From Pectobacterium punjabense (lineage in GTDB: Bacteria; Pseudomonadota; Gammaproteobacteria; Enterobacterales; Enterobacteriaceae): 64,000 bases of DNA. The stretch covers positions 1,984,001 to 2,048,000 of the forward strand of contig NZ_CP038498.1 in the NCBI RefSeq assembly GCF_012427845.1, given 5' to 3'. Shown here piece by piece: positions 33,971 to 44,106 of this stretch. Numbering within the stretch: the first letter of the stretch is position 1; each line of letters starts with the position of its first letter. The position numbers and the translations under genes were made by a program. The notes below the pieces were generated by a model. It was not told the DNA's origin. It made no database searches and saw nothing but the letters and a program-made list of their open reading frames with translations.

Positions 33971-36244
33971 ATGCTCAATCAAGAACTGGAACTCAGTCTC
34001 AACATGGCTTTCGCCAGAGCGCGTGAGCACCGACACGAGTTTATGACCGTGGAGCACCTGTTGCTGGCTCTGCTCAGTAATCCTGCCGCGCGTGAAGCGT
34101 TGGAAGCCTGTACGGTAGATTTAGCCGCACTGCGTCAGGAGCTGGAAGCCTTCATTGAACAGACCACACCAACATTACCGCAGAGTGACGATGAGCGCGA
34201 AACTCAGCCGACGCTTAGCTTCCAGCGCGTATTGCAACGCGCCGTCTTTCATGTGCAGTCTTCTGGCCGCAGTGAAGTGTCAGGTGCCAACGTTTTGGTC
34301 GCCATTTTTAGCGAACAGGAATCTCAGGCCGCCTACCTGCTGCGCAAGCATGATGTTAGCCGCCTGGATATTGTGAACTTTATTTCTCACGGCACGCGTA
34401 AAGAAGAAACCGATCAGGCGCCAAACCCTGAAAGTCCCGTCAATGAAGAACAGGCAGGAGGGGAAGATCGTATGGAAAACTTCACCACCAATCTGAATCA
34501 ACTGGCTCGCGTTGGCGGTATCGATCCGCTCATTGGCCGGGATAAAGAACTGGAGCGCACGATTCAGGTGTTATGCCGCCGCCGTAAGAATAACCCGCTG
34601 CTGGTTGGCGAGTCCGGTGTGGGCAAAACCGCCATTGCTGAAGGGCTGGCCTGGCGTATTGTGCAGGGCGATGTACCGGAAGTGATGGCGGAGTGCACCC
34701 TGTATTCACTGGACATCGGTGCGCTGCTGGCCGGCACCAAATATCGCGGTGACTTTGAAAAACGATTCAAGGCGCTGTTGAAACAGCTGGAGCAGGATAA
34801 AAATAGCATCCTGTTCATTGATGAAATCCACACGATTATCGGTGCGGGTGCTGCATCAGGTGGTCAGGTTGATGCCGCAAATCTGATTAAACCGCTGCTT
34901 TCCAGCGGCAGAATTCGCGTCATTGGATCTACCACCTATCAGGAGTTCAGCAATATCTTTGAAAAGGATCGGGCGCTGGCGCGTCGTTTCCAGAAAATCG
35001 ATATCACTGAACCTAGCGTGGAAGAAACCATCCAAATCATCAATGGTCTGAAGCCGAAATATGAGGCTCACCATGATGTTCGTTATACCTCGAAAGCCGT
35101 TCGTGCGGCGGTAGAACTGGCGGTGAAATATATCAATGACCGCCACCTGCCGGATAAAGCCATCGATGTGATTGATGAAGCGGGCGCGCGCAGCCGTCTG
35201 ATGCCAGCCAGCAAACGTAAGAAAACGGTCAACGTGAGTGATATCGAATCCGTTGTCGCGCGTATCGCCAGAATTCCAGAAAAAACGGTTTCTGCCAGCG
35301 ATCGTGATGTGCTGAAGAACCTCAGCGATCGCCTGAAAATGCTGGTGTTTGGACAGGATAAAGCCATTGAAGCGCTGTCTGAGTCTATCAAAATGAGCCG
35401 TGCAGGATTGGGTCAGGAGCGTAAACCGGTAGGTTCCTTCCTGTTCGCTGGCCCTACGGGGGTCGGTAAGACGGAGGTGACGCTGCAATTGGCGAAAGCG
35501 CTGGATATCGAGCTATTGCGCTTTGATATGTCCGAATACATGGAGCGTCATACGGTCAGCCGCTTGATTGGTGCGCCTCCAGGCTATGTCGGCTACGATC
35601 AGGGCGGTTTGCTGACGGATGCGGTGATCAAACATCCTCATGCGGTGCTGTTGTTGGATGAGATCGAAAAAGCGCATCCCGACGTCTTTAACCTGCTGCT
35701 ACAGGTGATGGATAACGGTACGCTGACGGACAATAATGGCCGTAAAGCGGATTTCCGTAATGTCATTGTCGTTATGACCACTAATGCGGGCGTGCGGGAA
35801 ACACAGCGTAAGTCCATCGGTATCATTCATCAGGACAACAGTTCGGATGCGATGGAAGAGATCAAGAAAGTGTTTACGCCAGAATTCCGTAACCGCCTGG
35901 ATGGTATTATCTGGTTTAACCATTTGTCGACCGACGTTATCCAGCAGGTTGTTGATAAATTTATCGTTGAACTTCAGGCGCAGCTGGATGCGAAAGGCGT
36001 ATCGCTGGAAGTCAGTGATGAAGCGCGTAACTGGTTGGCGGAGAAAGGCTACGACAAAGCGATGGGTGCCCGACCTATGGCGCGCGTGATGCAGGAAAGC
36101 CTCAAGAAACCGCTGGCCAACGAGCTGCTATTTGGTTCGCTGGTGGATGGGGGCTCTGTCACGGTGGAACTGGATAAAGAGGCGCAACAGCTGACGTATG
36201 GCTTCCAAAGTGCGCAGAAGCGTAAAGCGGAAAGCGTTAATTAA
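33971..36244 (+). CDS. clpA: ATP-dependent Clp protease ATP-binding subunit ClpA
   Basis: ClpA is the AAA+ unfoldase that feeds ClpP. The 757-residue protein (E. coli 758) has the N-domain (1-about 140), first AAA+ module with Walker A GESGVGKT (213-220) and second with GPTGVGKT (about 494-501). The ClpP-docking loop reads KSIGIIHQDNSS, with IGI where E. coli has IGL. The ATG at 33971 (MLNQELELSL) is preceded by GAGGTG; five extra upstream codons are unsupported. A strong terminator follows. Confidence 0.95.
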   Translation: MLNQELELSLNMAFARAREHRHEFMTVEHLLLALLSNPAAREALEACTVDLAALRQELEAFIEQTTPTLPQSDDERETQPTLSFQRVLQRAVFHVQSSGRSEVSGANVLVAIFSEQESQAAYLLRKHDVSRLDIVNFISHGTRKEETDQAPNPESPVNEEQAGGEDRMENFTTNLNQLARVGGIDPLIGRDKELERTIQVLCRRRKNNPLLVGESGVGKTAIAEGLAWRIVQGDVPEVMAECTLYSLDIGALLAGTKYRGDFEKRFKALLKQLEQDKNSILFIDEIHTIIGAGAASGGQVDAANLIKPLLSSGRIRVIGSTTYQEFSNIFEKDRALARRFQKIDITEPSVEETIQIINGLKPKYEAHHDVRYTSKAVRAAVELAVKYINDRHLPDKAIDVIDEAGARSRLMPASKRKKTVNVSDIESVVARIARIPEKTVSASDRDVLKNLSDRLKMLVFGQDKAIEALSESIKMSRAGLGQERKPVGSFLFAGPTGVGKTEVTLQLAKALDIELLRFDMSEYMERHTVSRLIGAPPGYVGYDQGGLLTDAVIKHPHAVLLLDEIEKAHPDVFNLLLQVMDNGTLTDNNGRKADFRNVIVVMTTNAGVRETQRKSIGIIHQDNSSDAMEEIKKVFTPEFRNRLDGIIWFNHLSTDVIQQVVDKFIVELQAQLDAKGVSLEVSDEARNWLAEKGYDKAMGARPMARVMQESLKKPLANELLFGSLVDGGSVTVELDKEAQQLTYGFQSAQKRKAESVN

Positions 36245-36267
36245 TCGATACTGCGTGTTGTCTAAGA

Positions 36268-36292
36268 GGGATGCTGATGCATCCCTTTTTTA
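36268..36292 (+). terminator. Rho-independent terminator of clpS-clpA
   Basis: GGGATGC/GCATCCC (36268-36274 with 36279-36285), TGAT loop, followed by seven consecutive Ts and then A. Confidence 0.92.
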
Positions 36293-36370
36293 TTGGGTGC
36301 GCCGACGACAATTGATATCTATTGTTATAGAACATCGGGAGCAATGAACCCAGCTACAGGTCTCCTCTGG

Positions 36371-36752
36371 TTAGGAAATATTGCTTGTATCCGTCGCGCA
36401 GACTCTCAATCGGTGCCCATCGGGATCTATGGCAACAAAGGTATAACCGAACTCAAGATTGATTGGTTCGAGTGCAAACTTTACGCCTAATTCTTTCCAT
36501 TCCTGATATATCGTGTCTACATCATCGGGGGTGACATCGGACAGGCAAATTTCAAACCCACCAAATTGGGCTTGAGGTTTTGGATCAATTCCTGATTTAG
36601 ACTGAATGCCTAAAATAAACTCGGGGGAGAGGGGGGAAAACAGAGAATTCTTCGTAGGTTTCTAACGGTTCTGATTTTAATATTTTCTTGTAAAATTCAG
36701 TGCTTAATGAAACATCTTCAACATAAATGATTAAGCTATTTGGTTTAAACAT
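36371..36752 (-). pseudogene. VOC-family (glyoxalase/bleomycin-resistance-like) gene with a +1 frameshift
   Basis: On the minus strand, an ATG at 36752 with AAGGACG upstream opens a frame encoding MFKPNSLIIYVEDVSLSTEF, typical of a VOC protein. The frame breaks around two C-runs (36623-36627 and 36631-36636 on the plus strand, as G5 and G6). After a one-base shift it resumes at PEFILGIQSKSGI and ends with the classic VOC C-terminus FVAIDPDGHRLRV and a TAA at 36371-36373. Removing one base gives a 126-residue protein. It may be a decayed gene, a phase-variable tract, or a sequencing error in the homopolymer. Codon use is A+T-rich relative to neighbours. Substrate unknown. Confidence 0.8.
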
Positions 36753-36811
36753 GTCACGTCCTTATATGAGCATTTCATCAATCATATCGTTAATTTATAT
36801 CCATACTAACT

Positions 36812-36935
36812 ATACTCGTCATACTTCAAGTTGCATATGCGTTGGCTACGTTCAAATACTCGCCCCGAAGGGCCAACGCTTCGCGTTGTTCAAAACGTTA
36901 ACGTTTTGTCCTGAAACTCGAATTATTTGGAGTAT
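36812..36935 (-). repeat. ERIC-related element with a replaced centre
   Basis: The ends match the 14265-14389 element in inverse orientation: ATACTCGTCATACTTCAAGT and GCGTTGGCTACGTTC at one end, CTCGAATTATTTGGAGTAT at the other. The middle (about 36856-36910) lacks the ERIC core and carries instead a small hairpin (CAACGC/GCGTTG, 36874-36888) and the perfect 18-bp palindrome CAAAACGTTAACGTTTTG (36891-36908). Total length (124 bp) remains ERIC-like. The rest of the clpA-infA gap holds nothing else I can identify, and no tRNA-Ser. Confidence 0.8.
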
Positions 36936-37049
36936 ATATGCCAATTATCTTTGAAAAAGAGAGGGTTTTATTTGGCGCGATCGTTTAATCAGGATTGAAA
37001 GGCGATGGGCAAGATGACGCTAGCGTGAAGGTAGGGACGGAAAATATCC

Positions 37050-37085
37050 CAAAAAACAAAAGCCCTTGCCATGAAGGAAAGGGCT
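37050..37085 (-). terminator. Rho-independent terminator of infA
   Basis: On the minus strand, the stem AGCCCTT/AAGGGCT (37079-37085 with 37061-37067) with an 11-base loop is followed by TTTGTTTTTTGGG. Confidence 0.85.
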
Positions 37086-37138
37086 GGAGAAGGAGTCACA
37101 TCCTCATTTATCGCTGTTATCAGCGATGAGCGAACCGG

Positions 37139-37375
<237 letters not shown>

Positions 37376-37470
37376 CTACCTTTATTTTTTAACCGCAAGA
37401 TAATGCCGAAAAACCGACATTATGTAAAGAAGCGTTCACGTTTGGAGCGTTATTTACCCGGTTTCCTTTG

Positions 37471-38175
37471 TCACTCTGCCGGTTCTGCAAGCTGTTGTGG
37501 TAACCAGCAGCCCTCATCGACAGCGATATCCTGCCACTGGGAAAGCAGTTGCAGAAAGCGATCTCGGGGAATTTCACTTACGCCCAGTGAGGCGGTGTGA
37601 GAATTTAACACCTGACAGTCAATCAACTGACCGCCATGGCGAATAAAATGCTGCTGAAACACCAGCAGCGCGTATTTTGAGGCGTTATCCATACGGCTAA
37701 ACATTGACTCGCCGCAAAATAATCGACCTTGTTCAATACCATATAGCCCACCAACCAGTGCGCCATTGTGCCACACTTCGACGGAATGTGCTTTCCCAAC
37801 CTGATGAAGCTGGCGATAAGCTGAAATGATATCCGGCGTAATCCAGGTGCCATCATGATGTTCGTGCGCACAAGCGTGAATGACATCATCAAATACCTGA
37901 TTTAGCGTGGCGATAAAAGCGTGGCGCTTCAGAAATTTTTTCATACTACGGCTGAGGTGAAATTTGCCGGGAAACAGGACTGCACGCGGGTTCGGAGACC
38001 ACCATAAGATCGGTTCTCCGGGGGAGAACCAGGGAAAAATTCCCTGTCGGTAGGCCGCTTTTAGCCGGGGAACAGAGAGATCGCCGCCAATGGCCAGCAG
38101 GCCATTGGGGTTATCCAGCGCATGGTTCGGGTCAGGAAACTGAAGCGAGTGAGACGATAGCTGATATAGGCGCAT
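37471..38175 (-). CDS. aat: Leucyl/phenylalanyl-tRNA-protein transferase
   Basis: Aat adds Leu or Phe to the N-terminus of proteins bearing Arg or Lys, making N-degrons for ClpS-ClpAP, encoded nearby. The 234-residue protein, same length as E. coli, has [43 protein letters not shown] and [19 protein letters not shown]. The ATG at 38175 is chosen over a TTG at 38184. It starts 34 bases after cydC. Confidence 0.94.
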   Translation of the reverse strand: MRLYQLSSHSLQFPDPNHALDNPNGLLAIGGDLSVPRLKAAYRQGIFPWFSPGEPILWWSPNPRAVLFPGKFHLSRSMKKFLKRHAFIATLNQVFDDVIHACAHEHHDGTWITPDIISAYRQLHQVGKAHSVEVWHNGALVGGLYGIEQGRLFCGESMFSRMDNASKYALLVFQQHFIRHGGQLIDCQVLNSHTASLGVSEIPRDRFLQLLSQWQDIAVDEGCWLPQQLAEPAE

Positions 38176-38209
38176 GTTTTTCAAACGTTGTGTTGCAACG
38201 ACGCTTGCC

Positions 38210-39949
38210 TTAAACGTGTTGGCGGAATTGCCAATAACGACCTTGTTGTGCCATCAAAGCCTGATGGCTGCCCTGTTCGATCACGTTACCATCGTCCAGA
38301 ATACAGATGCGATCCATCGATTCTAAACCGTATAAGCGGTGGGTAATAACGATCAGCGTCTTATTGGCACAGTGCTCACGGAGCAACTGTAGAATACGTT
38401 TTTCTGTTTCTGCGTCTAGCCCCTCGGTAGGTTCATCCAGCAGAACTAATGGTGCGTCGTGTAGTAATGCACGAGCTAAAGCAATGCGCCGCTGCTCACC
38501 CCCGGAAAGCTGACGACCGCCTTCTCCCAGCCAGGCATTCAGCCCCTCGTTTTCTAGCAGTTTTTCTAACCCAACTTGTTGTAACACCTCTGCCAGTTTT
38601 TCGTCCCGTGCAGTCGGTGCTGCCAGTAACAGGTTCTCACGCAGCGTTGCGCTGAAAATATGTACGCGCTGTGGTACGACACTCATCATGGCGCGAAGAT
38701 CGCCTTCCTGCCAATTAGCAAGCGGGTGCCCATTGAGCGTAATGTCCCCGTATTCACAATTCCATGCCCGAGTCAGCAATTGTAATAGCGTAGATTTTCC
38801 GCATCCGGTGCGCCCAAGCAATGCCAGGTGTTCGCCTGCCTGAATCGAGAGCGTGATATTCCGCAGCACGGGCTGTGGCTGGCCGGGATAAGTGAAGCCG
38901 ACATGTGAGAGTTCGATTGAGGCCGTGCGCGATGTCTCTGGTCCACGGTCAGGGAACGTGACGTCGATGGGCTGGTGAATAATTTGATCGACCCTAGCGG
39001 CGGAAGCAATAACTTGTCCCATATGCTGGAAGGCTACTGTGACGGGAGCCAGCGCTTCGAAGGCGGCAAGTGACGCGAACACGAACAGGGCGATGAGTGC
39101 ACCGGGCTGTGGGTTGCCGCCAACACCATCGGCGGCGAGCCACAGAATCAGCGTAACGGTCAGCCCACTGCATAAAATCATCACCGCCTGAGATAATCCA
39201 GTAAGATTGGCCTGCTGACGCTGGCGACGCAGCCAGTTAATTTCCACCAGTGCCAGCTGTTGACGGACACGATCGAGTGCGCCAAAAACGGTTAACTCCG
39301 CCTGACCTTGCAGCCAGGTGGTTAACTGAAGACGGTATTGTGCACGCAGTGCGGTCAAATCCTGCCCGATGCCGTTACCTGCGCGGTAAAACAGAATAGG
39401 CAGACAGAGTAAGAGCACCAGCATGATAGCCCCAAGCGTTAGAGCTAATGCGGCATCAATGAAACTCAGACCGTAACAGACGATGAGAATGACGACAAAG
39501 GCGCTGACAATAGGCGAAATAACACGAAGGTAGAGGTGGTCAAGTGTATCAACGTCCGCCACGAGTCGGTTTAGCAGCTCAGCCTGACGAAACTGTGCCA
39601 GCCCGCCGGGAGAGAGCGGCAGAATGCGAGAAAAGGTGAAAACGCGCAGACGCAGCAGAACACGGAAGGTTGCATCATGGCTGACGACTCTTTCGCCATA
39701 ACGTCCGGCGGTACGCGCGATAGCGGCACCCCGCACGCCTGCCGCAGGGAGCATATAGTTAAACGTGAGTAACCCGACAATACCTGCCAGTGCGGCTCCC
39801 GCGAGAAACCAGCCGGATAGGGCGAGCAAACCGATGCTGGCCAGCAAAGTGGCGATTGCCAGCACCACGCCCAAACTTAAGCGCCAAATATGCTGACGAT
39901 AAAGTGCCAGAAAGGGTTTTAATACTCGCATCGTTTTTATCTGAGCCAT
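38210..39949 (-). CDS. cydC: Heterodimeric cysteine/glutathione ABC exporter subunit CydC
   Basis: CydC with CydD exports cysteine and glutathione to the periplasm and is needed for cytochrome bd assembly. The 579-residue protein has six N-terminal membrane segments and a nucleotide-binding domain with Walker [10 protein letters not shown], signature LSGGEQRR and Walker [13 protein letters not shown]. The ATG at 39949 overlaps the cydD stop (TAATG) and has AGGGGG upstream; a second ATG at 39931 would give the 573 residues of E. coli CydC. Confidence 0.92.
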   Translation of the reverse strand: MAQIKTMRVLKPFLALYRQHIWRLSLGVVLAIATLLASIGLLALSGWFLAGAALAGIVGLLTFNYMLPAAGVRGAAIARTAGRYGERVVSHDATFRVLLRLRVFTFSRILPLSPGGLAQFRQAELLNRLVADVDTLDHLYLRVISPIVSAFVVILIVCYGLSFIDAALALTLGAIMLVLLLCLPILFYRAGNGIGQDLTALRAQYRLQLTTWLQGQAELTVFGALDRVRQQLALVEINWLRRQRQQANLTGLSQAVMILCSGLTVTLILWLAADGVGGNPQPGALIALFVFASLAAFEALAPVTVAFQHMGQVIASAARVDQIIHQPIDVTFPDRGPETSRTASIELSHVGFTYPGQPQPVLRNITLSIQAGEHLALLGRTGCGKSTLLQLLTRAWNCEYGDITLNGHPLANWQEGDLRAMMSVVPQRVHIFSATLRENLLLAAPTARDEKLAEVLQQVGLEKLLENEGLNAWLGEGGRQLSGGEQRRIALARALLHDAPLVLLDEPTEGLDAETEKRILQLLREHCANKTLIVITHRLYGLESMDRICILDDGNVIEQGSHQALMAQQGRYWQFRQHV

Positions 39950-41715
39950 TACAGCGCCCCCTGTCGTTGTGCCAGCAGTGCCGCGAAGGGACCTGCTTCG
40001 GCGCGAAGTGTTTGATAATCCCCCTGCTGAACCAGTCGACCTTCTTCCATCACCCAAATTGCGTCATAGTCGGTGATATCGTTGAGCTGATGCGTGACCA
40101 GTAGCGTGGTCTGAGAACGTGCTGCTGTGTTCAGCGCGCTCATAACCAACTCCTCGCTGTGGGCATCAAGGCTGGCTGATGGCTCATCCAGCAGTAATAA
40201 GTTGCAAGGGTGGATAAGGGCACGGGCAACGGCGACGCGTTGCGCCTGCCCGACGGACAAGCGGGCTGCGCCATCACCGAGCGTTGTTTCCAGACCCTGT
40301 GGGAGTTGCGGCAAAAATTCCTGTACATACGCGTGTTCAATCGCATATTGCAATTCCAAAGGACTGGCCTGCGGATTACCCAGCAGAATATTGCTGCGCA
40401 GCGTTGGTTCCGGCAAGTGGGGATTTTGCCCGACCCAGCTCAACTGTTTACGCCACGATTCAGACGTGAGTGAGTTGAGTGCTTTGCCATTGACGGTTAA
40501 TGAACCGCGATAGGGCAGGAATCCTAATAGCGCATTAAGCAGTGAACTTTTTCCTGCTCCGCTGATACCGACTAACGCGATACGTTCGCCTGCGCGGATA
40601 TCGAATGTTAACGGTTGGGTTAACGGCGTGCCATTGGGGGAGAGGACAACCAGATCTTCCGCGCGGACAGCAATGGCGGTATCGCTGCTGAATTCATATG
40701 TGCCAAAGCCTACTGATTCGCCTTCCTCGGCTAAAAAGGTTACCAGGGATTCCGCTGCGCCAATAGCTTGAGCTTTGGCATGGTAAAAGGTGCCGAGATC
40801 GCGTAAAGGTTGAAAGAATTCCGGTGCCAAAATAAGGACGAGAAAACCGGCGAAGAGCGTCACGCCCATTCCATAATGACCAAAATCGAGTTCTCCGAGA
40901 TAAGAGAAACCGAAATAGACGGCGACAACTGCGATAGAAATGGAGGCGAAAAATTCCAGCACGCCCGAGGAGAGAAATGCCATGCGCAGCACTTCCATGG
41001 TACGGCTACGGAAATCTTCGGAGGCATGGCGGATTTGTTCGGTTTCAGCCTGACCGCGATGAAACAGGCGTAGCGTTTCCATTCCGCGTAGGCGATCGAG
41101 GAAGTGTCCGCTTAGGCGAGCCAACGCCAGAAAGTTACGCCGGTTGGCATCCGCTGCGCCCATACCGACCAATGCCATAAACAAAGGGATGAGCGGTGCG
41201 GTGAGAAACAGAATCAGTCCTGCGGCCCAGTTGATCGGAAAGAGGGTGATCAAAATAAGCAGCGGGATCAGCGCGGCAAGATACATTTGCGGTAGATAGC
41301 GGGCGTAATAGTCCTGCATATCATCCACCTGCTCAAGAATCATCGTTGCCCAACTACCCGCGGGTTTACCCTGAACCCAGGCCGGGCCGAGCTGCTGTAA
41401 TCGATCCAGTACCAGCTTACGAATATGCTGTCGAACCGCTTGCCCGCAAAGAAAACCGACACGCTCGCGTAACAGGCTATTAAGCGCACGCAGAATAAAG
41501 GTGGCGATCAGCAGAAGGAAAGGAGAGAACAGGGATTCTCGGGGGGCATGCTCGATGATCAAAGCGTGGAGCAGAGTGGCTAAGAGCCAGGCTTGTGCGA
41601 CGATTAGCGCGCCGCTCAGGAATCCGAGCAGCAGTGAAAGCCGTAACCAACGTTGTGCCAGCTTACTTTGCTGTTTCAGCCAAGCGGTCAGTTCTTGCTG
41701 TCTGGTTTTTTTCAT
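39949..41715 (-). CDS. cydD: Heterodimeric cysteine/glutathione ABC exporter subunit CydD
   Basis: CydD is the partner of CydC. The 588-residue protein, same length as E. coli, has a six-helix membrane domain and an ATPase domain with Walker A GISGAGKSS, a degenerate signature LSVGQAQR and Walker B LLLLDEPSASLD. It is translationally coupled to cydC by a one-base overlap. trxB lies upstream on the same strand, 236 bases away, with a terminator between. Confidence 0.94.
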   Translation of the reverse strand: MKKTRQQELTAWLKQQSKLAQRWLRLSLLLGFLSGALIVAQAWLLATLLHALIIEHAPRESLFSPFLLLIATFILRALNSLLRERVGFLCGQAVRQHIRKLVLDRLQQLGPAWVQGKPAGSWATMILEQVDDMQDYYARYLPQMYLAALIPLLILITLFPINWAAGLILFLTAPLIPLFMALVGMGAADANRRNFLALARLSGHFLDRLRGMETLRLFHRGQAETEQIRHASEDFRSRTMEVLRMAFLSSGVLEFFASISIAVVAVYFGFSYLGELDFGHYGMGVTLFAGFLVLILAPEFFQPLRDLGTFYHAKAQAIGAAESLVTFLAEEGESVGFGTYEFSSDTAIAVRAEDLVVLSPNGTPLTQPLTFDIRAGERIALVGISGAGKSSLLNALLGFLPYRGSLTVNGKALNSLTSESWRKQLSWVGQNPHLPEPTLRSNILLGNPQASPLELQYAIEHAYVQEFLPQLPQGLETTLGDGAARLSVGQAQRVAVARALIHPCNLLLLDEPSASLDAHSEELVMSALNTAARSQTTLLVTHQLNDITDYDAIWVMEEGRLVQQGDYQTLRAEAGPFAALLAQRQGAL

Positions 41716-41904
41716 CGGGCACCAGTTCGTTATGTTGCAGAAGTGGACTTAACAGAAAATAACGCTTATGTAACTGTTAGGTAACAAAATTATCTTCTAT
41801 CATGCAGAATGTCGTCATGTTACCGCGACAGGGGCGCGCTGAAAACGAAAAGGAGAGGGGAAATCGGTGAGACGATCAATTTTTGTGTTGCGGCAGGCAA
41901 ATCG

Positions 41905-41940
41905 GAAGGAAGAAAACGGAACGGCTGCTGCCGCTCCGTT
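41905..41940 (-). terminator. Rho-independent terminator of trxB
   Basis: On the minus strand, an 11-bp stem (41930-41940 with 41915-41925, one G-T wobble) closes an AGCA loop and is followed by TTCTTCC within a T-rich tract. Confidence 0.85.
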
Positions 41941-41951
41941 CTCGCATCGTA

Positions 41952-43497
<1,546 letters not shown>

Positions 43498-43992
43498 ATG
43501 GTAGACACTAAAAAGCGACCAGGAAAAGATCTCGATCGTATTGATCGTAACATCCTGAACGAATTGCAAAAAGATGGGCGTATTTCCAATGTCGAGCTTT
43601 CCAAACGTGTTGGGCTGTCGCCGACACCGTGTCTGGAGCGTGTGCGTCGTCTGGAAAGACAGGGTTTCATTAATGGCTACACAGCGCTGCTAAACCCGCA
43701 TTATCTGGATGCGTCACTGCTGGTTTTTGTTGAAATAACGCTAAACCGTGGTGCGCCTGATGTGTTTGAACAGTTTAATTCTGCGGTGCAGAAGTTGGAA
43801 GAGATTCAGGAATGCCATCTGGTTTCCGGCGATTTTGACTACCTGTTGAAAACGCGTGTTCCGGACATGTCCGCTTACCGTAAACTCCTGGGCGAAACGC
43901 TGCTGCGTCTGCCGGGTGTAAACGACACCCGTACATACGTGGTGATGGAAGAAGTGAAGCAAAGTAACCGTCTGGTCATTAAGACTCGATAA
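43498..43992 (+). CDS. lrp: Leucine-responsive regulatory protein Lrp
   Basis: Lrp is a global feast/famine regulator that responds to leucine. The 164-residue protein, same length as E. coli, has the helix-turn-helix ISNVELSKRVGLSPTPCLERV (about residues 28-48) and the C-terminal RAM effector domain with VSGDFDYLLKTRVPDM. It is divergent from trxB and upstream of ftsK, as in E. coli. Confidence 0.96.
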   Translation: MVDTKKRPGKDLDRIDRNILNELQKDGRISNVELSKRVGLSPTPCLERVRRLERQGFINGYTALLNPHYLDASLLVFVEITLNRGAPDVFEQFNSAVQKLEEIQECHLVSGDFDYLLKTRVPDMSAYRKLLGETLLRLPGVNDTRTYVVMEEVKQSNRLVIKTR

Positions 43993-44050
43993 ACGCGTGG
44001 GTGCAAAACCCGATAAATTCAGCTACACTCCTGTGAATTTATACAGTCCC

Positions 44051-44074
44051 AGCGCCGGGTTTTCTCGGCGCTTT
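44051..44074 (+). terminator. Terminator of lrp
   Basis: AGCGCCG/CGGCGCT (44051-44057 with 44066-44072) with an 8-base loop is followed by only two further Ts, 33 bases before the ftsK start. Confidence 0.6.
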
Positions 44075-44106
44075 GTCATAAACCTTACAGGCCCCTGGAG
44101 AGACTC

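Noticed and set aside
36245..37138. tRNA-Ser gene expected between clpA and infA
   Set aside because: No cloverleaf, T-arm GGTTCRA core or CCA-like 3' end of a serine tRNA could be found in the interval.
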